Virus record (IMG/VR): IMGVR_UViG_3300025592_000588 | Span: 1-28,222 of that record | Strand: one strand, 5' to 3' | Source: a virus | Length of the DNA: 28,222 bases | Shown here: positions 15,856 to 21,755 of the stretch, piece after piece | Layout of the letters: each line of letters opens with the position of its first letter | How positions within the stretch are numbered: the stretch's first letter is position 1 | Made by a program: the position numbers and the translations under genes | Notes under the pieces: generated by a model | Databases searched by the model: none | What the model saw: only the letters and a program-made list of their open reading frames with translations | What the model was told of the DNA's origin: nothing

Positions 15856-16029
15856 TTAATACTCCCCTGATTGACAAGTGTAACAGGGGCAATTCCCATA
15901 CTTATCGGGATCACCTTTGTATTCATTTACATACTCTCTAAAAGTTTTTATATCTTGTGAACCACCATATTCATATAACCATTTACCATATATGTGTTCT
16001 AATTGTTTTTCTGTATACTCCTTATCCAT
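15856..16029 (-). CDS. Small protein with C-terminal CPCxxC, 57 aa
   Basis: A 57-codon ORF that fills the gap between the exonuclease and the 61-aa gene. The ATG overlaps the exonuclease stop region (8 nt), has GGAG 7 nt upstream, and the stop is 3 nt before the next ATG. The body is acidic and Tyr-rich (EKQLEHIYGKWLYEYGG), and the C-terminus carries N-C-P-C-Y-T-C (cysteines 47, 49, 52), a possible metal-binding or redox site. No family recognised. The tight spacing and strong ribosome binding site make it a credible gene. Confidence 0.75.
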   Translation of the reverse strand: MDKEYTEKQLEHIYGKWLYEYGGSQDIKTFREYVNEYKGDPDKYGNCPCYTCQSGEY

Positions 16030-17092
16030 GAGTTTTCTCCGCCATGAAATTTAATCTATTAAATGTTGTTGCCAACCAACTATTTAAATTAGGTAGAGCT
16101 GTGTATAACTTATCTTCCAAAAACATTTTTTGAAATTTATGTTTAATAATTCTTTGGATTGGTTGTTCTAATTGATTCTTAACTCTTAACTTTGAACTGC
16201 CAGACATAATACCATCTGTTAAATCCATAAGTTTTTTATTCAAATGTAATTGTTCTTCTGAATCACTAATTATTTCACATACTTTATATTTGTCTTTATT
16301 TACTTGAGAACTTTTCAATATATCTTCTATTGTAATCTCATGTGGTGATTCAAGAAATGGAAACACTTTCAATAATGTTTTTAATCCTGCCCCTTTTATT
16401 CCTGGTATACCATCTGATTTATCACCATCCAATATTCTATACAATAAAAAGTTTTTAGAATTGACTCCATATTCATTTAAGATTCTCTCTTCATCATACA
16501 TTAATTTTTTTGTAGGTGAATAGACTTTGATATTTTCATCAACTAATTGTAGAAAATCTTTATCGGTTGACATTATAGTAGATTTTGAATCTTTGAATAA
16601 ATGTTTAGCACAATATCCAATCACATCATCTGCTTCTATATTTTCGATATTGGTAATGGTTAAAGGTAAACACTCAAGATATTCAATCACTCTATTTAAT
16701 TGAGCAATCATCATCTTGTGTTCATCTTCACGAGTAAGCGAAACACCAGTAGTTCTATTCAAACGAACTGACATCTTCCTGCCCATTTTATATTCTGGAA
16801 AGATTTTTCTACGGCGGTTAGACCCACCTTTACCATCAAAAACTATGATGGTTCGTGTGGGTCTTACCATATTAATAGTATAACCAATTGACCTTAAAAA
16901 ACCAACTATTCCACCAATGTGGATCCCGTCCTCATTAGTAGTTGGTATAGCGGAAAAAACTCTAATAAAAGTGTTTAATCCATCAATCAATAAAACCGAG
17001 TCATTTGGTTCACCACTATCAACCTTTCCGCCAGATTTTTTTATCTCTTCGAGTATAGATAAGTGTTTTTGATTAATCACCGATGACCTCAT
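16022..17092 (-). CDS. 5'-3' exonuclease / flap endonuclease (FEN/RNase H type)
   Basis: A 356-aa nuclease of the PIN-like FEN family, like T4 RNase H, which removes RNA primers and flaps from lagging strands. The acidic metal sites are all visible: LLIDGLN (D37), IVFDGKGG (D86), IEADD (E153, D155, D156), STDKDF (D177, D179) and LDGDKSDGIPGIKG (D222, D224, D227). The last begins the helix-turn-helix that grips duplex DNA. R-R-R-K at 93-96 is the usual basic patch near the arch. It overlaps the end of uvsX by 20 nt and is followed by two very small genes, so it is part of the gp32-uvsX cluster. Confidence 0.92.
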   Translation of the reverse strand: MRSSVINQKHLSILEEIKKSGGKVDSGEPNDSVLLIDGLNTFIRVFSAIPTTNEDGIHIGGIVGFLRSIGYTINMVRPTRTIIVFDGKGGSNRRRKIFPEYKMGRKMSVRLNRTTGVSLTREDEHKMMIAQLNRVIEYLECLPLTITNIENIEADDVIGYCAKHLFKDSKSTIMSTDKDFLQLVDENIKVYSPTKKLMYDEERILNEYGVNSKNFLLYRILDGDKSDGIPGIKGAGLKTLLKVFPFLESPHEITIEDILKSSQVNKDKYKVCEIISDSEEQLHLNKKLMDLTDGIMSGSSKLRVKNQLEQPIQRIIKHKFQKMFLEDKLYTALPNLNSWLATTFNRLNFMAEKTHG

Positions 17093-18173
17093 CTGTGAAC
17101 TCTACATCATCAATACCAAGTTTTTCTTGATATTTTAATATAACCTTATCACAAATGATTTGATACACATATTCTTTTATTTCATCGTTACTCGTAATTA
17201 ACTCTTCCCAATCTTTAGATAAGAATTTATGTTCTTTACCTTTTCCATCTGTGAGAGTGTACCATGCACCACCTGATTTAACTAACTTATGTTCTTTAAG
17301 TACAGTTAACCATGCACCATAATTATCTATTCCTCTATCGAAGTACATATCATAATCGGCATGTCTTAATGGTGGCCCTAATCTATTCTTAACAATCTGT
17401 GCTCTACATTTCATTCCCAATACATTTTTATCAGTATCTTTGATTTGCCCCATATTCTTTAAACGAATACGAGTTGAAGCGTGAAATGGTAATGCTTTTC
17501 CACCACTTGTAGTCCAAGGATCTCCAAACATAACACCAAGTTTTTGTCTGAGTTGATTTGTAAACACAAGAGCAATTTTCTCTCTACCAATCATTTGAGT
17601 AATCTTTCTCATAGCCTTCGAGATGATAATTGCTTTGGCTGTTGCCCAACCATCTTTATTAAAGTCCGCTTCTAACTCTACTTTTGTAGTAGCTCCAGCA
17701 AGTGAATCAACCATAATTGTTACCAATCTATCTTTATCTGATTCACGAACTTTTGTTACGATTTCTTCAATCGCTTCAAAGATATCTTCTACGGTTTCTA
17801 AATGTAGATATAACATCTTATCCATTTCAACACCTATTACTTCCAAAAACTCTTGTGAAACTGAAGTCTCTGTATCTATATAGACAGCGATTCCATCTTT
17901 CTTTTGAGTTTCTGCTAATATGTGGGCACCAAGTAGAGATTTACCACTTGATTCTAATCCATTGATTTCTGTAATTCTACCAACTGCAATTCCACCATCT
18001 GGTCTATTTGATATAGCCAAATCTAACATGGAACTACCAGTAGAAATAAAATCTTTGATATCGGTAGGTGTTGTATCCGTACCATCAAGAAAGTATGCTA
18101 CTTTAGTATCTTTGAACTTTTTATTTAGTGAGTCGGCTAATGTTTTAGCCAACACATCATTTACTGATGACAT
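17073..18173 (-). CDS. uvsX: RecA/UvsX-like recombinase
   Basis: A 366-aa strand-exchange ATPase for recombination-dependent replication and repair. Walker A is GLESSGKS (72-79), the segment YIDTETSVS (99-107) supplies the catalytic Glu, Walker B is IMVDSLAGA, and the DNA-binding loop is in FTNQLRQKLGVMFGDPWTTSGGKALPFHAS. The C-terminus is acidic (DDVEFTDEVIGD). The start has AGGAG 7 nt upstream. It lies between gp32 and the exonuclease, and a structured 100-nt leader precedes it. Confidence 0.95.
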   Translation of the reverse strand: MSSVNDVLAKTLADSLNKKFKDTKVAYFLDGTDTTPTDIKDFISTGSSMLDLAISNRPDGGIAVGRITEINGLESSGKSLLGAHILAETQKKDGIAVYIDTETSVSQEFLEVIGVEMDKMLYLHLETVEDIFEAIEEIVTKVRESDKDRLVTIMVDSLAGATTKVELEADFNKDGWATAKAIIISKAMRKITQMIGREKIALVFTNQLRQKLGVMFGDPWTTSGGKALPFHASTRIRLKNMGQIKDTDKNVLGMKCRAQIVKNRLGPPLRHADYDMYFDRGIDNYGAWLTVLKEHKLVKSGGAWYTLTDGKGKEHKFLSKDWEELITSNDEIKEYVYQIICDKVILKYQEKLGIDDVEFTDEVIGD

Positions 18174-18199
18174 TTTTTTCTCCTATCAATAATGTAATT

Positions 18200-18257
18200 G
18201 GGTGGTTAGGCGTACAATAACAGCCAACTCTTGTTCTCAATCTGTGAACTGCCACCC
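18200..18257 (-). promoter_or_regulatory. Three-way-junction-like leader before uvsX
   Basis: In the gap between gp32 and uvsX, GGGTGG and CCACCC form an outer 6-bp stem. Inside it GTTC/GAAC (9-nt loop) and GGC/GCC arms can form two side hairpins. The segment is GC-richer than the surroundings and ends about 20 nt before the uvsX ribosome binding site. No U-tract follows, so it is more likely a processing, stability or translational control element than a terminator. Confidence 0.4.
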
Positions 18258-18274
18258 AAGTACGGGGTTCTTAT

Positions 18275-19036
18275 TTATGAATTAAATAGATCATCGAAAG
18301 CATCTGATGTATCAGATACTTTAGACTTTTCCAATTCGGATGAAACAACAGTATCTACTTTAGTAGTAGATTCCTCTTCTTTTGCATCTTCTTTTGGATT
18401 CAACCATTCATTCAAAATCTCTGTCATATCATCATATGACAATTCTTGATAGATTTCTGTAATGTCCTGTTGTTTCTTTACGACCTCTAAGACTGTTGGA
18501 TCATCAGAAATAGGTGTTTGATTCGGTTTAACCCTAATGTTTGTTTTAGGGAAACTTGCACCTGTTTCTTCAGCTGATAGAAATTCTACCACGACATCAC
18601 GACCATTTACTGGGTCTGTGATATCACCATAATCTGGGTCAGCAATAATGGAAAGCAACTCTTGATAAACCGTTTTACCAAAACCCCAAAACTTCACACC
18701 TTGTGATTCTTCACCTCTAACTATTACTGGAGCAAAAGTTCTCATTTTAGCTTCCAACTTTCGAGAAAGTTGATAGTCTTCTTTACTACCACTTCCTCTT
18801 AGTTTTTGAGCAAACTCTTCAATAGGGTCTGGTCTACCAAAAGAAATTGGTGAAAGATAAGAACGGTTGTTCAAATTGTAGTGAAAGAATAACTCGATAA
18901 AAGGATTATCTTTATTAAAAGCGTAAGGTACGATTCTAATTTGTGTTTTTCCTGGTTGTGGTTTCCAAAGACTGGAAGTTCGAGTGTTTGTGGTTTGTAA
19001 CTGATTTAAGCGTTTTTTAATTGCATTTAAGTCCAT
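18275..19036 (-). CDS. 32: Single-stranded DNA-binding protein (gp32-like)
   Basis: A 253-aa protein with the gp32 layout: a basic N-terminus (LNAIKKRLNQLQ), an OB-like core with KTQIRIVPYAFNKDNPFIELFFHYN and an aromatic-rich VKFWGFGKTVYQELL, then a long acidic tail ending DAFDDLFNS that recruits partner proteins. It has no cysteines and so lacks the zinc subdomain of T4 gp32. It stands directly upstream of uvsX. The ATG has AAGGAG 8 nt upstream, and its leader holds one copy of the 18-bp promoter-like repeat. Confidence 0.9.
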   Translation of the reverse strand: MDLNAIKKRLNQLQTTNTRTSSLWKPQPGKTQIRIVPYAFNKDNPFIELFFHYNLNNRSYLSPISFGRPDPIEEFAQKLRGSGSKEDYQLSRKLEAKMRTFAPVIVRGEESQGVKFWGFGKTVYQELLSIIADPDYGDITDPVNGRDVVVEFLSAEETGASFPKTNIRVKPNQTPISDDPTVLEVVKKQQDITEIYQELSYDDMTEILNEWLNPKEDAKEEESTTKVDTVVSSELEKSKVSDTSDAFDDLFNS

Positions 19037-19093
19037 TGTTTAACTCCTTATGTATTATTATTATTTGTTATTTTTCATTTGTTAATCAAGTGT

Positions 19094-19111
19094 AACCTTG
19101 ATACAATAATA
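19094..19111 (-). repeat. 18-bp repeat copy 1, promoter-like, upstream of gp32
   Basis: AACCTTGATACAATAATA is identical to 19664-19681. Read on the minus strand (TATTATTGTATCAAGGTT) it lies about 60 nt before the gp32 ATG and downstream of the terminator of RNA unit B. Two exact copies placed upstream of two separate transcription units suggest a promoter or transcription start element of one regulatory class. Confidence 0.55.
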
Positions 19112-19137
19112 AGTATCATACCAATAGCTTAAAATGT

Positions 19138-19156
19138 GATCTATTTTAATTAGATC
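19138..19156 (-). repeat. Inverted repeat GATCTA/TAGATC after terminator
   Basis: A perfect 6-bp stem around a 7-nt AT loop, directly after the U-tract of the RNA unit B terminator on the minus strand. It may back up termination. Confidence 0.35.
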
Positions 19157-19229
19157 AAAAAAAAAAGGTTCATTTCGTTTTTAAGTCTATTATAAGTGGA
19201 AACTAAAAATCGGTGAGAACCTTTTTTTT
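19157..19229 (-). terminator. Terminator of RNA unit B (bidirectional in form)
   Basis: AAAAAAAAGGTTC and GAACCTTTTTTTT form a perfect 13-bp stem. Inside, CG-TTTTTA pairs with TAAAAA(T)CG. On the minus strand the stem is followed by T10, and on the plus strand the other arm also ends in T8, so the element can stop transcription from either side. It separates the noncoding locus from gp32. Confidence 0.7.
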
Positions 19230-19660
19230 AAATTTTGGAAATTTTAGGGAATGTAGGATTTGCATACCTACAACTTTCTGCTCAGATTTTATTGCCCTTG
19301 TACCTAACACCCACCAGTTATGGTGATTCTTCTCTGTCTGGTTAAGACTATCGAAGTGAGTACAACCTCTGTGTTATTGCCTTATCTCTCTGAGTTTAGA
19401 TTGATTCAGCCATGAAAGTAGGATTTCAGTCTTACCCTTACCTACAACAAGGTCTAAAGAATTGCTTCTTTATGTGTTCAGAAAGTACATTAGATGATTG
19501 ATGCCTCAACTACTTAACCATTCGGCCTTGTAGGTTCACCACGAACTCATCTTGGATTACCTTATGGGCTTCTAAAGTCTACCCATTATTCGGTCAATTC
19601 CATACAGAGTTAATTACTCCCTGTACTTTTCAAAATCCCAAATTGTCAAAAAACTTTTGC
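19160..19660 (-). ncRNA. Candidate structured noncoding RNA unit B (about 490 nt)
   Basis: No credible ORF exists here on either strand, but the sequence is full of stems. They include TAAAGAA-GCAA-TTCTTTA (19455-19472), a 7-bp stem capped by a GNRA tetraloop; a long-range CCTACAAGG with CCTTGTTGTAGG (19526-19534 with 19441-19452) that encloses it; CACCA-TAAC-TGGTG (19312-19325); TGTAGG/CCTACA with a 9-nt loop (19252-19272); and ATGGG/CCCAT near 19563-19585. GTAGG/CCTAC recurs five times, allowing alternative folds. The segment is GC-richer than the intergenic DNA around it. It has a promoter-like 18-bp repeat upstream and a strong terminator at its end. Size and style recall large ornate RNAs (GOLLD, ROOL, OLE), several of which occur in phages, but I cannot assign a family. 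Confidence 0.6.
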
Positions 19661-19663
19661 ATC

Positions 19664-19700
19664 AACCTTGATACAATAATATATATATATATAAAACCTC
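19664..19700 (-). promoter_or_regulatory. 18-bp repeat copy 2 with TATATA tract, likely promoter of RNA unit B
   Basis: AACCTTGATACAATAATA (19664-19681) is followed on the plus strand by a run of alternating AT. On the minus strand this reads TATATATA-TATTATTGTATCAAGG, entering RNA unit B. The identical 18-mer lies before gp32. No TTGAC -35 is seen, so this is a different promoter class from P1-P3. Confidence 0.5.
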
Positions 19701-19726
19701 AAAATACATTTTATTTTTATTTTTTT

Positions 19727-19810
19727 CAAAAAACTTTTGGTGATTCCAGAAGAAGTCGTCTGATCTGATTTCGGACTGCTAGCAGTGATTCTTAATCCTA
19801 ATCACCAAAA
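19727..19810 (-). terminator. Closing stem and U-tract of RNA unit A
   Basis: TTTTGGTGATT (minus strand 19810-19800) pairs perfectly over 11 bp with AATCACCAAAA (19745-19735), followed by GTTTTTTG. Inside are short arms GATT-AAG-AATC, ACTG-CTAG-CAGT and CAGA/TCTG, giving a multibranch junction. The U-tract after the closing stem makes it a plausible intrinsic terminator as well as an RNA domain. Confidence 0.55.
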
Positions 19811-20175
19811 ACTTGTGGTGTCGTGGTTTTCTAACGATTCAAGTCAAAAGACTACCTTTCGGTCAACACCAATTTTGTGGAAAGGTAAGGACTCGAACCT
19901 TACAGAAGCTTTCAATCGGTATAGTAGATTGATTAAATCTAACACCCTACTCACTCCACCATTATCTTGGTTGATTAATCATCTCAACCTTAACGACATA
20001 CATTCCAATTCTTTGAGATTTCAAATCGGTAGAAATCTCGAAACCACCACTTCGATTTCAAGGACTCGAAGCCCGTCCTAATTCTTGTGCCTTTACGCCC
20101 TTAGACACTTTTCAATCTTATCTCAATCTAATGAGTCGGGCTTTATCTAATTCAATCTTTATCATCCATTTCTTA
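19731..20175 (-). ncRNA. Candidate structured noncoding RNA unit A with tRNA-like T-arm
   Basis: Promoter P2 points into this roughly 440-nt segment, which has no believable protein gene. Stems seen: AAGCCCG/CGGGCTT (20143-20137 with 20075-20069), GAGATTTC/GAAATCTC with a 9-nt loop (20015-20039), GGTTGA/TCAACC (19969-19989), and GTAAGG-TTCGAGT-CCTTAC (19903-19885). The last is a 6-bp stem with a perfect tRNA T-loop consensus. A second TTCGAGTCCTT lies at 20070-20060. A full tRNA cloverleaf does not form: the acceptor partner of CCTTTCC is missing upstream, and D-arm spacing is wrong. It ends at an 11-bp stem with a U-tract. It may be a separate RNA or the 5' half of one 1-kb RNA with unit B. 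Confidence 0.55.
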
Positions 20176-20213
20176 TACTATAATATACAACATATATATG
20201 AGAAAGTCAAGCT
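20175..20213 (-). promoter_or_regulatory. Promoter P2 (sigma70-like) for the noncoding RNA locus
   Basis: Minus strand: -35 TTGACT (20210-20205), 17-nt spacer, -10 TATATT (20187-20182), with AAATAAAG upstream exactly as in P1. Transcription would start near 20175 and enter a region with no protein gene, which is the main reason to think the region makes an RNA. Confidence 0.75.
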
Positions 20214-20227
20214 TTATTTTCACTTTT

Positions 20228-20476
20228 TTAAGCTAATTCTAACATAGCAAAAGGAACATTATACAACCTACCATTCATATCAACAATAGCTCTCTTGATG
20301 TTCATCTTAGTGATAACACCAGGAGTTTTCTTTGTCTTCTGAACAACGAATACATTAGCTCCAACAGTTAGTGAAGTTTTACCCAACATAGTCTTACAAT
20401 CATTAACGAATCTTGATAATTCATTTAAATCTGATAGTTTGTCTAATTTCCTTATTTTGTTTTTTATGTTTACCAT
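20228..20476 (-). CDS. Small KOW/SH3-like protein, 82 aa
   Basis: An 82-aa protein with a helical, Lys-rich N-terminal 35 residues and a compact beta domain: VGANVFVVQKTKKTPGVI, then TKMNIKRAIVDMNGRLYNVPFAMLE. The pattern of G-x-x-V, a Pro-Gly turn, K-x-N-x-K-x-A-x-V and Y-x-V-P fits small KOW/SH3-like nucleic-acid-binding modules found in many T4-like marine phages. The ATG at 20476 has AAGG 9 nt upstream and stands about 20 nt downstream of the P3 start site, so it is the sole protein gene of that unit. Likely an early RNA- or DNA-binding regulator. Function unproven. Confidence 0.75.
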   Translation of the reverse strand: MVNIKNKIRKLDKLSDLNELSRFVNDCKTMLGKTSLTVGANVFVVQKTKKTPGVITKMNIKRAIVDMNGRLYNVPFAMLELA

Positions 20477-20494
20477 ATTTATAACCTTTTATTT

Positions 20495-20534
20495 ATACCT
20501 AAATATAACACTAAATGCCTATATAAGTCAAGCA
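20495..20534 (-). promoter_or_regulatory. Promoter P3 (sigma70-like) for the 82-aa gene
   Basis: Minus strand: -35 TTGACT (20531-20526), 18-nt spacer, -10 TATATT (20507-20502). The GCTTGACTT core is shared with P1 and P2. It follows the weak terminator at the end of the large upstream operon. Confidence 0.75.
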
Positions 20535-20614
20535 CTTTTTTACTTATTTTGTCCTAATTCTAATAATTCTCTAAAATTATCTATTTGGTGTAGTTGGTGT
20601 AAATGAATTCTCAT

Positions 20615-20637
20615 ATTAATATTATAAAAAAAACCTA
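20615..20637 (-). terminator. Weak terminator at the end of the thyX-to-113-aa operon
   Basis: CCTA-TTAT-TAGG followed by T8, overlapping the last codons of the 113-aa gene. The stem is only 4 bp, but the U-tract is good and promoter P3 follows, which fits an operon end. Confidence 0.4.
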
Positions 20638-20963
20638 ATAATAGGAAATATACCCCATACTACGATACATATTTTTAATAACCAAACAGCTGTTATTATT
20701 GGGGCCATAAAATAAATTCTTACTAATAAAGCCAATACCATTTTAAATCCCATATTCCAATCACGCAAAGGCCATGTGTGTTCATAATAAAGTACTTTTG
20801 GATACCATTGATCATTATATACAATATCCTTATCTTCATCATATGTTTCAAAATGAGTAAATGGCCAATCTTTTGTATATATTTTTTTCCAATGTCCTTT
20901 AGGCCAAGTTACTCTACGATATACCGTATCTGGTGTCTTAGGTAAAGAATCAACCCAACCCAT
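20622..20963 (-). CDS. Trp-rich membrane protein, 113 aa
   Basis: The N-terminal 70 residues are hydrophilic and rich in Trp, Tyr and Asp (WPKGHWKKIYTKDWPF, DQWYPKVLYYEHTWP). The last 40 hold one long or two short membrane segments (MGFKMVLALLVRIYFMAPIITAVW and LLKICIVVWGIFPIIRFF). The ATG is 1 nt after the stop of the lipoprotein gene. No family recognised. Possible roles are a holin-like or envelope-modifying protein; the Trp-rich part would sit at the membrane surface. Confidence 0.65.
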   Translation of the reverse strand: MGWVDSLPKTPDTVYRRVTWPKGHWKKIYTKDWPFTHFETYDEDKDIVYNDQWYPKVLYYEHTWPLRDWNMGFKMVLALLVRIYFMAPIITAVWLLKICIVVWGIFPIIRFFL

Positions 20964-20964
20964 C

Positions 20965-21567
20965 TTAGTTTCTTCTTGTTACTCTCCGTCCACCTGATGA
21001 ACTTGTTGAAGAAGAACTTGTTGAAGAAGAACTTGTTGAAGAACTTCTTGTACTTGATACATTAGAACTGTTAGTTTGACCACTATCGTTATTACTTGAT
21101 TCAGAAGTATTAGTTCTCGTTCTCGTAACAGTTAAATTTGTTCCAGGTGATTTAGTATCTCGTGTCCAAGTTCTTATTTTCTTTTCACCTGATTTATATA
21201 AATCTGTATAAGGTATGTGCATTGTATATCCACCTAAAGTATAACTATTATTATAGTATCCACCATTATAATTATAATATGGATTATAATAATTGTATCC
21301 GTTACCATATCCTGAAAAACCACTAAACCTATTATACATCGTTTGATATGCCATACCTAATGATTGTCCTGCTCCATCTTGAGCATATATCCCAACTGAC
21401 TTCATTGGCCCTGCAACAGAATAAGAATAGAATTCTTCACTATCATCATTTTCGATTTCTGGATGGAACATAGAGAGTTGTGTATAGCACCCTTGTGTGA
21501 AAAGTAGTATAATTATCCAAACTACTATAGACCACCATTTAGGTAATATGTCTGTATTAATTTTCAT
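20965..21567 (-). CDS. Putative lipoprotein with Gly/Tyr/Asn-rich and Ser-rich low-complexity regions
   Basis: A 200-aa protein with a hydrophobic signal (residues 11-24) ending LLFTQGC, a probable lipobox with Cys27 as the lipidated residue. After an acidic stretch there is a Gly/Tyr/Asn-rich zone (about 82-108) and a C-terminal Thr/Ser-rich tail (145-193, with SSSS-T repeats) ending in RRVTRRN. The tail is encoded partly by three exact 15-bp tandem repeats. The composition resembles cell-surface lipoproteins of marine FCB bacteria rather than phage structural proteins. It overlaps its neighbours by ATGA or 1-nt spacing. It may act in the outer membrane, for example in exclusion of competing phages or as an outer spanin. 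Function unknown. Confidence 0.65.
   Translation of the reverse strand: MKINTDILPKWWSIVVWIIILLFTQGCYTQLSMFHPEIENDDSEEFYSYSVAGPMKSVGIYAQDGAGQSLGMAYQTMYNRFSGFSGYGNGYNYYNPYYNYNGGYYNNSYTLGGYTMHIPYTDLYKSGEKKIRTWTRDTKSPGTNLTVTRTRTNTSESSNNDSGQTNSSNVSSTRSSSTSSSSTSSSSTSSSGGRRVTRRN
20999..21043 (+). repeat. Three tandem 15-bp repeats in the lipoprotein gene
   Basis: GAACTTGTTGAAGAA occurs three times in a row without mismatch. As a multiple of three it keeps the frame and encodes the Ser/Thr repeats of the lipoprotein tail, so copy number can vary by slippage without breaking the protein. Confidence 0.9.
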
Positions 21568-21755
21568 CAGTTTTTTCTCTGACTATTAAAAGTATCTTGT
21601 TGTGGTGTATCTTGTATTGGATACGGGTTAGATATTGTATATTCTATATTTGAGTAGTCAACCTTTTTAGCTGGTTGACCATCGGTTAATTCAACAACTA
21701 TAAGTGCTGAAATGAACCCTAAAGCGAAATATACAAAAGTTATGTGTGTAATCAT
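21567..21755 (-). CDS. Small single-pass membrane protein, 62 aa
   Basis: Residues 3-23 (THITFVYFALGFISALIVVEL) form one membrane segment, followed by a soluble, Gln/Asn/Pro-rich tail. Both ends overlap neighbouring genes by ATGA (with the lipoprotein gene and the 135-aa gene). Together with the following lipoprotein this recalls inner/outer spanin pairs, but the tail is short and lacks a coiled coil. Function unknown. Confidence 0.6.
   Translation of the reverse strand: MITHITFVYFALGFISALIVVELTDGQPAKKVDYSNIEYTISNPYPIQDTPQQDTFNSQRKN

Noticed and set aside
19618-19650. TTGACA -35 box at the start of RNA unit B
   Set aside because: The hexamer is perfect, but 17-18 nt downstream reads GTACAG, a poor -10, so the upstream TATATA plus 18-bp repeat is a better candidate.
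19155-19680. Group I or group II intron
   Set aside because: No flanking exon of an interrupted gene, no recognisable P7 or domain V motif, and no intron-encoded protein.
19735-19811. A tRNA with a perfect GGTGATT/AATCACC acceptor stem plus A
   Set aside because: The acceptor-like stem continues to 11 bp, there is no T-loop consensus, and arm lengths are wrong. Better read as the closing stem of an RNA domain or terminator.
19876-19970. A tRNA gene on the minus strand around the TTCGAGT loop
   Set aside because: The T-arm is perfect and a 7-nt anticodon-like loop (TTAATCA) lies upstream, but the 5' strand to pair with CCTTTCC is missing, position 37 would be a pyrimidine, and the D-arm does not form.
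19785-20081. 98-codon plus-strand ORF
   Set aside because: It lies across the structured RNA segment, has no ribosome binding site, opposes all surrounding genes, and its predicted protein has no recognisable feature.
20540-20614. 24-codon minus-strand ORF between the 113-aa and 82-aa genes
   Set aside because: No ribosome binding site, very short, and its end overlaps the promoter P3 region.
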